This document shows, piece after piece, positions 51,538-60,044 of a DNA stretch of 64,000 bases (positions are counted from its first letter, which is position 1; each line of letters begins with the position of its first letter). This stretch comes from Streptomyces sp. TSRI0281 (GTDB lineage Bacteria; Actinomycetota; Actinomycetes; Streptomycetales; Streptomycetaceae), in contig NZ_LWLE01000025.1 of assembly GCF_001905125.1 (NCBI RefSeq), forward strand, positions 36,811 through 100,810. The letters are read 5' to 3'. Under the pieces are notes generated by a model that was not told the origin of the DNA, did not search any database, and saw only the letters and a list, made by a program, of their open reading frames with translations. The position numbers and the translations under genes are program-made.

Positions 51538-51852
51538 ATGCACCGCGAATGCCATGAGGGGCTGCAGGACAACGGCCTGATCATGGCATTCGTCCTCCCT
51601 GCGGGCGAGGTGGACAAGTTCGTCGCGCAGCTGAAGCGAGGAACCGCTCAGCCTGCGGGAACAGCCACTCGCCCGCAAGACGAACCCATCGACCCCGTTC
51701 TCGCACCTGGGGCTGCCGGAGCCCGATCCGCTGGCGAGGGTCCGCGAGGGTCAGGTGTGCGCGCCATGTGAGGACAACCTCAACTGGCTGAAGGTCGCGG
51801 TGGTCCGGGTCGACGACCGCACCAGCCGTATCCATCTCAGCGGCGTCGACTG
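51538..51852 (+). pseudogene. Small hypothetical protein, frameshifted
   Basis: The first frame reads GLIMAFVLPAGEVDKFVAQL up to about 51635. The neighbouring frame then continues SEEPLSLREQPLARKTNPST, ARVREGQVCAPCEDNLNWLK and VAVVRVDDRTSRIHLSGVD to the TGA ending at 51852. Joined, it would be a protein of about 105 aa with a CxxC. I do not recognise it. It converges on the toxin remnant on the other strand. Confidence 0.45.
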
Positions 51853-51980
51853 AGCACCGGCAGGTGAGCGCCCGTCACGCCAGGACCCCACACAGTGCCT
51901 TCGACGTGCTGGGGCAGGGTGTCGAGGACCACCTTCGCGGCCGGAGCGGAGAAGCGGACCGCGTAAGGCTGTCCGCTCAC
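51837..51980 (-). pseudogene. RelE/ParE-like toxin fragment
   Basis: From the GTG at 51980 the frame reads SGQPYAVRFSAPAAKVVLDT then LPQHVEGTVWG and ends after 47 codons. The start AVRFSAPAAKVVLDTLP is like the first strand and helix of actinobacterial RelE/ParE-type toxins, which are about 85-90 aa. The C-terminal half with the active site is missing. GTG overlaps the antitoxin stop by 4 bp (GTGA), the typical antitoxin-toxin arrangement. Confidence 0.45.
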
Positions 51981-52175
51981 CGGCGCCTTCCCCGCAGCTC
52001 CGCCATGTCGATGGACTCGCTGTCGTCGTAGCCGGAGGCGACGAACGCGTCCGATGGCCGGGGCGTGGGCGAGGCGGCCCTGCCCGTCCTGAACGACCTC
52101 GTACAGCTCGGCCAGGGAGAACGCCCGGCGGGACTCCTCCAGCGCAGCCTTCCACTGCCGGTCGAAGGCCGGCAC
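51977..52175 (-). pseudogene. Antitoxin-like gene (DUF6247 type), frameshifted
   Basis: The N-terminal part from the ATG at 52175 reads PAFDRQWKAALEESRRAFSL then AELYEVVQDGQGRLAH in one frame. The acidic tail SDAFVASGYDDSESIDMAEL RGRRR ends in another frame at 51977. The FDRQWKAALEESR start resembles the actinobacterial DUF6247 antitoxin-like family, from memory. A single-base change near 52065 breaks it. With the truncated toxin it makes a dead toxin-antitoxin pair. Confidence 0.4.
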
Positions 52176-52420
52176 CCGGACATCCGGTGTTCCCTTCCCA
52201 TGGTGGTGGATTGTGGTCGGTTAGCCGAAGCACCGTAGGTGTCACCTGCGGCCTCGGCTGACCTGCGGCTTCGACCAGGCGCAGCTCGATGGTGGTCACC
52301 GGGACGGCACGCCGTCCGTCACCGGCAACGCGCAAGCAGAGACGCCCAACGAGCCCCGGACGGAGGGAAGCTGGGTCAGAACCCCGTGCGCCGAGCCGTG
52401 GCGGGCATCGCTTCAGCCGG

Positions 52421-52741
52421 TCACAGACCGGTGACGTCCCGGGCCCTCTTCAGCACAGAACCGAGCCCGTCCACTGCGGCGTCGTGCCGCCTCGCGCGCG
52501 CCGCCCGGTCCGCCGGTACCAGCCGCGCGGCAGCCTGCACGGCATAGGCATCCGGGTCGCCGAAAGCAGTCCGCGGGTGCTCTCCCGTATCCGCGCAGTG
52601 TGTCGTGACTTCCTTGACCGCCTGGAGCACCACTGCCCGGTCCACGCCCGGCTGCATGGCCAGCCGTACCTGGAAGCGAGCCATCCACTTTTCGCGGTCC
52701 TTCTCCCTCGCCGCGTCCGTAGTCCGGTCCTTCTTCGCCAC
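52421..52741 (-). CDS. Small HAAS-like cytosolic protein
   Basis: About 106 aa from the GTG at 52741, chosen because GGAGGG lies just before it; a TTG at 52774 would add 11 residues. The sequence AKKDRTTDAAREKDREKWMA, VRLAMQPGVDRAVVLQAVKE, THCADTGEHPRTAFGDPDAY is the kind of helical segment (TG..P..AFGDP..YA) that precedes membrane helices in HAAS-type proteins. Here no membrane part follows, so the gene may be truncated or a cytosolic variant. Confidence 0.55.
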   Translation of the reverse strand: MAKKDRTTDAAREKDREKWMARFQVRLAMQPGVDRAVVLQAVKEVTTHCADTGEHPRTAFGDPDAYAVQAAARLVPADRAARARRHDAAVDGLGSVLKRARDVTGL

Positions 52742-53278
52742 GTGCCCTCCCAGATAATCGACAATGTCCGTCAAGAGTCCGGACGCCTGGGCATCGAAAT
52801 GGGTTGCACAAGCAAGAATCGGAGGTGCTGGGTGATCAGCCGGACGCGTCCGTACGGTGATGCGGCGGGACGGTAGCGCCGTCTACCGCAACGAACGCCG
52901 CCCCTGCGGCACCTGGAGCCGCCCGGCCTGCAACTACTGCACCTCGCCCCCGCCGGCAGGCCCGCGAACCTTCCGGCAGCCCGGCGGACCTGACCGCAGG
53001 ACAGGCTGAGAGGCGGTTCCCAGGGCCGGAAAGCTGCGCTCGGAGTGAAAACAAGAGGCAAGCTCGCCCGACTGCACCTCCGTCTGCACCATCGTTCAAT
53101 GTCAGGGGGGAGCGCTCACCAGAAACGGACCAGGACGGAAGAGTGGTCGAGAAGGCAGAGGTCGAGCCGAGCGTCCCGCCGGCCTTCTGACTGGCGGACC
53201 TGTTGGGGACCGACCAAGCTACTTCGACCAGGGCCGGTTGACCGGCCATATGCGGTGGGCCGTGAGGGGAGGAGCGAC
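52742..53278. other. Gene-free stretch
   Basis: No supported gene on either strand. The last bases contain the strong GGGGAGGAG ribosome site of the next small gene. Confidence 0.4.
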
Positions 53279-53395
53279 ATGCACAGCAATTGCCTCGCGC
53301 TACGCCTGCTGTAAGGGGCATGCGGGATCATCGTGGCGCTCGGCGCGGTCTATGCGGCGCTCCTGCTGTTGACCGCCCATCCGACGCAGTGTTGA
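53279..53395 (+). pseudogene. Tiny membrane protein interrupted by a TAA
   Basis: A very strong ribosome site (GGGGAGGAG) precedes ATG 53279, MHSNCLALRLL, then an in-frame TAA. The same frame continues GACGIIVALGAVYAALLLLT AHPTQC to a TGA at 53393-53395. The second part is an obvious transmembrane helix, so without the TAA this would be a 37-residue membrane protein. Its end overlaps the start of the next membrane gene. Confidence 0.4.
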
Positions 53396-53688
53396 TCACA
53401 TACAAGCGTGGTCAGCTCTCCCCATTGATCATCATCTTCGCGGTGGCATGCGCCGGCTGGTTCTGCCTGCGCCTGATCAGATCACGGCAGCGCCCACCGG
53501 TCCCGCTGGTCATCGGCGTTGTGTGTGCCACCGTCCTCCTGGCCGTGTTTTGGCGGGGGTCCCACGGCTCGGCGGAAGAGCGGCGCATCACGCCGTCCCC
53601 GAGCAGTGGGCGCTTCCACGAGTTGCAGTCCCCCAACAATGACCTGGACACTATGGTTCCCCCGGCACCGCCCACCGCCGGGCCGTGA
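53389..53688 (+). CDS. Small two-helix membrane protein
   Basis: GTG at 53389 overlaps the end of the preceding tiny frame, implying coupled translation. The 99-aa product has two hydrophobic segments (LSPLIIIFAVACAGWFCLRL and VPLVIGVVCATVLLAVFWRG) separated by a basic loop, then a polar Pro/Ser-rich tail. No family recognised. Confidence 0.55.
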   Translation: MLITYKRGQLSPLIIIFAVACAGWFCLRLIRSRQRPPVPLVIGVVCATVLLAVFWRGSHGSAEERRITPSPSSGRFHELQSPNNDLDTMVPPAPPTAGP

Positions 53689-53865
53689 TTCGGGCACGGC
53701 CCTCGGTCGCCGCGATGTATGACAGCCGAGGGCCCGCGTACGTACGGTGCCGGAGCAAGACATGAGCGGGTGCCTCTGCCGCAGCGGCAACCGGCGTGCG
53801 AATCCCCGGTCGACCCCGCAGACAGCGTCGTCCAAGTGGTGCTTCCCGCACGCGAACCGACGGCA

Positions 53866-54117
53866 CTACTCGTGAACAAAGCCAACGGGGACCGGACGCC
53901 GGTTTCGATGCGTCTGCGACTGGGTGAGTTCTCTGAACCGTGCTTCGTAGGCAGCCGCGATGCGGGCTACCTCCTCGTCGTCGGCGTCCTCCAGCGCTCA
54001 CTGGCCGGCCACGCACATCTGCAGGGCGGCCTTGAGCTGCTCCACGCATTCCGCGTCGGGCACGGCGGCCCGCTTCTCGGCCTGGAGGCGTGCACTGCAC
54101 CAGGGGATGACCGGTCC
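53866..54117 (-). pseudogene. Hypothetical gene with an in-frame TGA
   Basis: One minus frame reads VIPWCSARLQAEKRAAVPDA, ECVEQLKAALQMCVAGQ, a TGA at 54000-53998, then ALEDADDEEVARIAAAYEAR and FRELTQ, ending with TAG at 53866. Both sides are natural helical protein and a CGA-to-TGA change would explain the break. The start codon is not clear. Family unknown. Confidence 0.4.
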
Positions 54118-54206
54118 ACCACCTCCTGGGCACCCTCCTGACCAATGTCCGGCGGACCGCCCTGCGGGGCGGGTGGCGGGTCGGGAGGAGTGCGTTCGGG
54201 GCCGGC

Positions 54207-54236
54207 GGGGCTGGGGCTGGGGCTGGGGCTGGGGCT
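54207..54236. repeat. Five 6-bp tandem repeats (GGGGCT)
   Basis: Five identical GGGGCT units plus a partial one, upstream of the STAND NTPase gene. G-runs spaced by two bases could form a G-quadruplex on the plus strand. The rest of 54118-54428 has no gene. Confidence 0.75.
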
Positions 54237-54428
54237 GGGCACCGTAACCACCTTGTTCTCGGGACAGAGCGGCCTTGTCGAAGGGCTGCTCCCCGCAGGG
54301 CAAGGCGCCACTCGGCCCGCGGCCGCCGACGTGGAGGGGCCGTTCCGGGTGGTTGGGGGATGCCTCACCAAGGGGCCTTGGCCGGGCATAGGTTGAGGTC
54401 AGGTGATCATCTTTCGGGGGTTGATGTT

Positions 54429-57125
54429 GTGGCACGGGATCTGCGGGCACTGTTCGGATCGAACGACCGGCAGCTGAGTTCCGAGGACGTCTTCACCAAC
54501 CGGGAGTCCCAGTGGCAGGCGGTCGCGGCCGCGCTCGCCGAGCACCTCCACCACGTCACCGGTCCCGGGTTCGATGTCGAGGACCTGGAGGCTCCCCGGC
54601 GCAATGTGCTGGTCTTCCACGGGGTCGGCGGTATCGGGAAGTCGACGCTGTCGCGCAAGCTGGAGGCCGCCCTTACCGGTGCCGAATCCCGGCCCGCCCA
54701 GTGGAGCGCCCCCGCCTGGCCCGACCGGCCCTCCGTCCTGCCGGTGCGGATCGACCTCGCCCGCTCCGCGAACACCGATTTCGAGCGGGTGGTCCTCGCC
54801 CTGCGGCTCGCGCTCGCCGAGCTCGGCCACCCGCTGCCCGCCTTCGACATCGCCCTGCGCCGGTACTGGGAGCACCAGCATCCCGGCGAGAGCCTGGAGG
54901 AGTACGTGCGCCGTGGCGGGCTCGCCGCCCGGTTCGGTCGGGCGATGCCGCAGCAGATGCAGTCCGCGCTCGCCGATGTCGCCCAGGCGCTGCTGCTGCC
55001 GGGCACGATCGGGTCGGTCGCGGGCCAGGTCGCCGGGTCACTGGTGAGGGCCCTGCGCGAGCGTCGACAGTCCGTGAACGCGCTCGCCGGATGTGCGCGG
55101 CTGGCCGATCTCCTGGACGCCGAACCGGACCTGGATGCCCTCTCCTACTACCCGCACCTGCTCTCCTGGGAGATCGCCCAGCTTCCTCCCGCGAAGGCTG
55201 TCGTCCCGGTGGTCCTGCTGGACACCTTCGAGGAGATCGGCGACCGGACCCACCGCGACTTCGAGCGCCTTGTCCAGCGCATGGTCTGGCTCATGCCGAA
55301 CGCGTTCTTCGTCATCACCGGCCGCAGCCGGCTGCAATGGGCCGACCCGGGCCTGCACGGTCAGCTCGACTGGACCGGCCCGGACGCCTGGCCCGCACTC
55401 ACCGCCCACGGCATCCCCCAACCCCAACCCCGCCCCCGCACCACTGGCCCCGGCCCCGGCGCGACGGTGCACCAGATGCTGATCGGCGACTTCAGCCCCG
55501 AGGACCGGCAGGACTACCTCGCCCGCCGCCTCACCCGCGACGGACAGCCCCTCATCGGCGAACACCTCCGCAACATGATCGCCGAACGCTCCCACGGCCT
55601 GCCCCTCCACCTCGACCTCGCCGTGATGCGCGTCCTGGACATCCACCGCACCGGCCGCACCCCTCAGCCCGCGGACTTCGACATCGGCTTCCCCGCCCTG
55701 ATCGCCCGCACCCTGTCCGACCTCACCCCCGACGAACGCCACGTCCTGCGCTCCGTCGCCCTCCTCGACGCCTTCGACCTGCGCCTCGCCACCCGGACCG
55801 CGGGCGCCACCCACGAAGCCCCCGCCCTGCGCCTGCTGGAGCGCCCCTTCATCCAGCAGGATGTCTTCGGGCTGTGGCCCTTCCACCTCCACGCCCTGAT
55901 CCGTACCACCATCCGCACCGCGGACGACCTCACCGACGACCGCTGGTCACCCACCGACTGGGCACAGGCCGCCCAACGCGCGCACGCCGCGCTGGGCGAG
56001 CAGTGGGCGGCCGGAACGGGACGGGACCGGATGCTGCTGGTCGGCTGCCTGCGCCAGGGCCTGGCCATCGCCTCCGACTTCCACCTTGAACTCGGCTGGC
56101 TCACCGACGCCGCCTGGGCCTACGTCAGCGATTCCGTATGGGAACCCCTCACCCCACCCACCCGGACCGCCCCGGCCGACGGCCGCTCCGCTGGGCCGGC
56201 CACAGCAGCCGACGCCCTGGTCGAGCTCCTCAACACCCTCGCCCGCCGCCAGCATCAGCACCGCGAACAGACCGCCGCCCGGCTCACCGCCGTCGCCGAC
56301 ACCCGGCTGCTGCCCGCCGAGCTCCACGAGATGGCCCTCTACTACCGGGCCAAGGCCCACCGCGACCTCGGAGACACCGAAGCCTCCCGCCACGGCATGC
56401 GCCTCGTCGCCGAAGGCAACGGGCGTCTCGCACCCAACGCCCGCCGCGGCCTGGCCCACCTGGCGCGCCTCGCCGGCGACTTCTCCACCGCCCTCCACGC
56501 CGCCGAACACCTCGGCTGGGAAGGACGCCACCACCGCGTCACCGGCGACATCCGATGGGTCCAGGGCACCCTGCACCAGGGCGCCCAGGCATTCCTCGCC
56601 GCACGCTTGGAGGGCGAGCACCACGGGAAAACGGGCGAGGCCGCCATGTCCCAGGCCATGCGCGCCTTCACCCTCGCCTTCACCGACCCGCAGACCGCCC
56701 ACGACGAGATCGAACTCGCCGAACACCTCCTGGCCCGCGTAGACCTCCGCGCCGCCACCCTCGACGTCCGCATCGCCACCCTCCTGCGCGACGCCGGCAC
56801 CGCCGGTGTCGAAGACCGGGCACAGGTACTCGCGGCGGAGATCAGCACGTCCGGGCTCGCCTTCGCCCAGGCGAAACTCGAACTGGCCCTCGCCTTCCAC
56901 CACGCCGTGCGCGACGACCATAACCAGACGGCCGCCAGCATCCGCCGGCTGCGGGAACTGACCCGGCCCGACTACTACGCCTACTACACCGACATCGCCC
57001 ACTTCATGGCCGGCCTCCCCCTCACCCACCCCTCCCCCGCCCAATGGCTGGAGGGCGAACACACCACCCGCAACCGGTGGCGCGCCCTGGTCGAAGCCCG
57101 CCGCACCCTCCTCACACAGCACTGA
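54429..57125 (+). CDS. STAND-type NTPase with helical repeat C-terminus
   Basis: An 898-aa protein from the GTG at 54429 (ARDLRALFGSNDRQLSSEDV). The N-terminus contains VFTNRESQWQAVAAALAEHL, the REs-type entry typical of STAND ATPases. The Walker A motif is VFHGVGGIGKSTLSRKL (about residues 61-77) and Walker B is VPVVLLDTFEEIGDR (about 258-272). NAFFVITGRSRLQW serves as sensor region, and a winged-helix part follows (TLSDLTPDERHVLRSVALLD). The last 350 residues are alpha-helical TPR-like repeats (ALYYRAKAHRDLGDTEASRH). No transmembrane segment, nuclease or protease domain is visible. STAND proteins act as ligand-triggered signalling hubs, several in phage defence; that role here is only possible. 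Confidence 0.85.
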   Translation: MARDLRALFGSNDRQLSSEDVFTNRESQWQAVAAALAEHLHHVTGPGFDVEDLEAPRRNVLVFHGVGGIGKSTLSRKLEAALTGAESRPAQWSAPAWPDRPSVLPVRIDLARSANTDFERVVLALRLALAELGHPLPAFDIALRRYWEHQHPGESLEEYVRRGGLAARFGRAMPQQMQSALADVAQALLLPGTIGSVAGQVAGSLVRALRERRQSVNALAGCARLADLLDAEPDLDALSYYPHLLSWEIAQLPPAKAVVPVVLLDTFEEIGDRTHRDFERLVQRMVWLMPNAFFVITGRSRLQWADPGLHGQLDWTGPDAWPALTAHGIPQPQPRPRTTGPGPGATVHQMLIGDFSPEDRQDYLARRLTRDGQPLIGEHLRNMIAERSHGLPLHLDLAVMRVLDIHRTGRTPQPADFDIGFPALIARTLSDLTPDERHVLRSVALLDAFDLRLATRTAGATHEAPALRLLERPFIQQDVFGLWPFHLHALIRTTIRTADDLTDDRWSPTDWAQAAQRAHAALGEQWAAGTGRDRMLLVGCLRQGLAIASDFHLELGWLTDAAWAYVSDSVWEPLTPPTRTAPADGRSAGPATAADALVELLNTLARRQHQHREQTAARLTAVADTRLLPAELHEMALYYRAKAHRDLGDTEASRHGMRLVAEGNGRLAPNARRGLAHLARLAGDFSTALHAAEHLGWEGRHHRVTGDIRWVQGTLHQGAQAFLAARLEGEHHGKTGEAAMSQAMRAFTLAFTDPQTAHDEIELAEHLLARVDLRAATLDVRIATLLRDAGTAGVEDRAQVLAAEISTSGLAFAQAKLELALAFHHAVRDDHNQTAASIRRLRELTRPDYYAYYTDIAHFMAGLPLTHPSPAQWLEGEHTTRNRWRALVEARRTLLTQH

Positions 57126-57407
57126 CCGACGCGCCGGGCACCAGGGACAAGGCACGGATCGTCAGGGTGCTGGTGCACCGGGAAACAGCCCTCCGACACC
57201 GGCCCGACGCGAACGGCCGCCGCCGCTCGCGTCGGAATGAGAACGGCGGGCCGAGAGGTGTGTGTCAAGCGTTGAAGTACACGTCGCGGGCCGCCTCCTC
57301 GTCCCGACTGCCGGGAGGGAGCGGTGGTCGCGAAGATCGCTCCGTCGGGACGGCATCTGCGGGACACCTCAGGTCCTTTACCGGCCTACGCGAACCGCCG
57401 GAATCCT

Positions 57408-57617
57408 TTAGAGGATTTCAGTAAGAGCGGTAGCAATCCAGAAGAACCCGATAAGAATTGCGCCTGCGCCGATCACTCGAAAGGTATTGACTGTTGCCGC
57501 CCCCGGGTTCATGAAGTCCGAGATGGAGGCGAATATTCGACTTGCGAGGCTCCAGAAGTTTCCCAAGAGGCAGATGCCAAAAATAAGAACCAGGACTCCT
57601 ACAGAGATGGCACACAC
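57408..57617 (-). CDS. Small two-helix membrane protein, 69 aa
   Basis: MCAISVGVLVLIFGICLLGN and later NTFRVIGAGAILIGFFWIAT are two transmembrane segments around a short polar loop. Local GC is clearly lower than in the surroundings (57410-57610), which suggests recent acquisition. No family recognised. The gap 57126-57407 holds nothing else that I can support. Confidence 0.6.
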   Translation of the reverse strand: MCAISVGVLVLIFGICLLGNFWSLASRIFASISDFMNPGAATVNTFRVIGAGAILIGFFWIATALTEIL

Positions 57618-57759
57618 ACGAAACCCTTCGATGGGAGAACCGCTACGCCCGGAAAGGCGCCCGCTTTGCGCATAGTTCCTCCTGCCGCTGGACTCCGTCC
57701 CCAGGCCGGTGCAACCGTCCTCATCGCCGCCATCGACGAGTGGCTATGACCCATGGTCG

Positions 57760-58323
57760 TCATGCGGCGGGATCCACGTTCCAAGCCTCGGGCAAATCGC
57801 TGCCGCAGAAGACGCAGACGAAGTCGTCCTCGCGCACGATGTTGTGCTCCTTGCAGCCAGGACAGCGACGGAACACCACTTCGTGGGTAAAGCCGGGCGG
57901 ACGCCCGAGCTCGATATCATCCAAAGCACGAGCGACTGCTGACCAGGAGATGGCGTCCGGGCAGTACCCGGTTGAGAGGTTGCTGACGTCGCTCACTGCC
58001 CATCGGCCTGCCTCGCGGGTGAAGCTGATCTCCCCAGCGCTCAGGACGGTTTCCCCGCCGGCACAGGCCACGTGTTCACTTCGTCGCGGCGCCAGCCGAA
58101 GTACACCATCCGTGCCGACCACAAAGGTGAACGGTTCGACCAGCTCCGCTGCCGATCGCTCAGCGACCCAGCTGCCGAAGTCAGCTGCTGTGCCGATCCG
58201 GCAGCCGCCGTTGTCAGGCCGGACCCCAGCCTTCAGGTCGACCGGTCCGACGTATCGATAGGTCCGCCCTTGCACGCTCATGCGAGCCAACCTCGTACTC
58301 CAGTAGTAGATCGTGATCTTCAT
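57760..58323 (-). CDS. Hypothetical protein with C-terminal zinc ribbon
   Basis: A 187-aa protein from the ATG at 58323 (MKITIYYWSTRLARMSVQGR). The middle is beta-rich (YRYVGPVDLKAGVRPDNGGC, EPFTFVVGTDGVLRLAPRRS). The C-terminus VFRRCPGCKEHNIVREDDFV CVFCGSDLPEAW has two CxxC pairs 14 residues apart, a zinc ribbon. Zinc ribbons of this kind mediate protein or nucleic-acid contacts. I do not recognise the family. Confidence 0.7.
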   Translation of the reverse strand: MKITIYYWSTRLARMSVQGRTYRYVGPVDLKAGVRPDNGGCRIGTAADFGSWVAERSAAELVEPFTFVVGTDGVLRLAPRRSEHVACAGGETVLSAGEISFTREAGRWAVSDVSNLSTGYCPDAISWSAVARALDDIELGRPPGFTHEVVFRRCPGCKEHNIVREDDFVCVFCGSDLPEAWNVDPAA

Positions 58324-58359
58324 ATCAGAACTGCGGCTGCTCGCCGGTAGCCTGCACGC

Positions 58360-58470
58360 GTGGGTGAGATCTGGGACGAACGGCAGCTGGTCGTGGACGG
58401 ATTCGAGCATGCTTACGCCGACTCGGATTGGTACGGCGATCCCCGCCACGGAGTTTCTCGGATGGTGCGG
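58360..58470 (+). pseudogene. N-terminal gene fragment
   Basis: From the GTG at 58360 the frame reads GEIWDERQLVVDGFEHAYAD SDWYGDPRHGVSRMV and then loses natural composition. It looks like the first 35 residues of a longer hypothetical protein, cut off by a rearrangement. The remaining stretch to 58833 holds no supported gene. Confidence 0.35.
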
Positions 58471-58694
58471 GCGGGATGGTACCAACGGCGCGGACGGCCT
58501 GGCGGACCACGGCACGCACGGTGGAATCACCAAGGGCCTTCAGGCGCTGTGGGCGAGCGCGGCAAGTCGGCGGGTGATCCAAGTCCGTGATGGTGTCCGT
58601 ACGGCGATCAGGGCCCGTCGGGACAGGCCGTAGTCGAGCGCGACCGCGGGAGCCAGTCCGGTAACGCTGCCTCGCGTGCGAGACAGATCGGTGC

Positions 58695-58726
<32 letters not shown>

Positions 58727-58833
58727 CCGTGGATCGTGGGCGACGCCCAGATGTATTCCTCTGTCCTGTCGATCATGGGCATCCGTCGCGCAGCCGTCTG
58801 GCTGACCTGTACGGGTCGGCCCGGTCTGACGAC

Positions 58834-59574
58834 TCAGGAGTGACAGAGCAGGTCGAGGACGACGGCCTCGGCATCGAGGCCGTCGAGATAGCGGTTGGCG
58901 TGTTCCCAGTGGCCGTCCGTGTCCGCGTCCATCCACGCGCCATCAAGGGTGACCAGGGCGAAGCCGGGCACGGCGCACCGGACCGACCACAGCCTGGCTT
59001 CCTCGTGCTCCTGCGCGAAGTATGCGACCGGGTCGTTGAGCAGGAACGACGTGTCGAAGTGCGGGTCTCCCGCGACGGCCCGCTGGGCGACGGCCTGAAC
59101 CAGCGGCTGAGCCAGATGCTCCTTCCTGGCGTCTGCCGGGGAGTACCTTCCCGGATCGGCCTCGTGGCGAGCGAGGAAGTCGGCGAGCGGGCGGGCCGGC
59201 GGGTGTACTACGGTCAGCTCGGTCCACGCGGCGAGCAGGGCGTCATGCGTGCGCGCCGCTCGTTTCCGCATACCGTCGAAGTCGAGCAGACCCCGCGGGC
59301 CGCCGTAGCATTCCAGCGGACCGAGGGTTTCCAGCTTGGCCTTCCTGCGCGGGACGGTTGAAGCCGTGATAAGCCTGCGGTCTCCGTCATGCGGAGGCAA
59401 CACGAGACAGGCATTGCCCACGCTGGAACGGATGGCCCACCAGTCCCAGTGGCCGGCCGGATTCCACTCCTCGGTGAGATTGGCATCGTAGGGCGCCATG
59501 GCGTCAGCAATCGCCTGTGGAACCTTCCGAGGCGCTGTCGGCGGCAAGCACACAGTGGCGAAGAACTTGGTCAT
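58834..59574 (-). CDS. Hypothetical protein, 246 aa
   Basis: ATG at 59574 gives MTKFFATVCLPPTAPRKVPQ, then AMAPYDANLTEEWNPAGHWD WWAIRSSVGNACLVLPPHDG, and ends GHWEHANRYLDGLDAEAVVL. The longer open frame upstream is ignored because its composition is biased. The opening and the PYDxNLTEEWNPxGHWDWW segment recall a common Streptomyces hypothetical family. No signal peptide or membrane segment. Function unknown. Confidence 0.7.
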   Translation of the reverse strand: MTKFFATVCLPPTAPRKVPQAIADAMAPYDANLTEEWNPAGHWDWWAIRSSVGNACLVLPPHDGDRRLITASTVPRRKAKLETLGPLECYGGPRGLLDFDGMRKRAARTHDALLAAWTELTVVHPPARPLADFLARHEADPGRYSPADARKEHLAQPLVQAVAQRAVAGDPHFDTSFLLNDPVAYFAQEHEEARLWSVRCAVPGFALVTLDGAWMDADTDGHWEHANRYLDGLDAEAVVLDLLCHS

Positions 59575-59631
59575 GCCCGGGAGCGTAGGCCCTGGGTCTT
59601 GTTCGCCCGGACGGCTGTTCCATGAGGCCGG

Positions 59632-59760
59632 GTGAACCGACCCGATGCCGAGTGGGAGCGGCTGCGATCGTTCCTGCCGGTGGGCAACGGCCGATGCGGT
59701 GGGCGACGGGATCATCCGCAGGCGATCGACCGGCTCTTGCACCGGGTGTGGCCGGGACCC
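59632..59760 (+). pseudogene. IS5-family transposase N-terminal relic
   Basis: The frame reads PDAEWERLRSFLPVGNGRCG GRRDHPQAIDRLLHRVWPG, the N-terminal DUF4096-type segment (D.EW.R...LP...GR.G.RRDHRQ.ID) of IS5-family transposases. Nothing of the DDE domain follows; the sequence up to 60044 has no other gene. Confidence 0.55.
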
Positions 59761-60044
59761 ACTGACGTGACCTTCCGCGCGCCCACCGGAGCGGAAGGGT
59801 TCGGCGTGCCGCTCCGGGACGAGTGGGCGAGTGGATCGGCGACAACCCGCTGGCCAGGCGATTGGACAACGGCGTGGGACCCGTACAACCCCCAGGGCAC
59901 TTCAGTGGTCACACCTGCACCGGGCGAAGCGTGTGTGCGGGGTCGGAGGCTTGGCAGGATCCGGCCCCCGTATGTCACCGGCTCGGAATACCGACTCGGA
60001 CAGCCGTCACGGCGTCCGGCGTGCCGTAGGAGAAAAAGACACGC

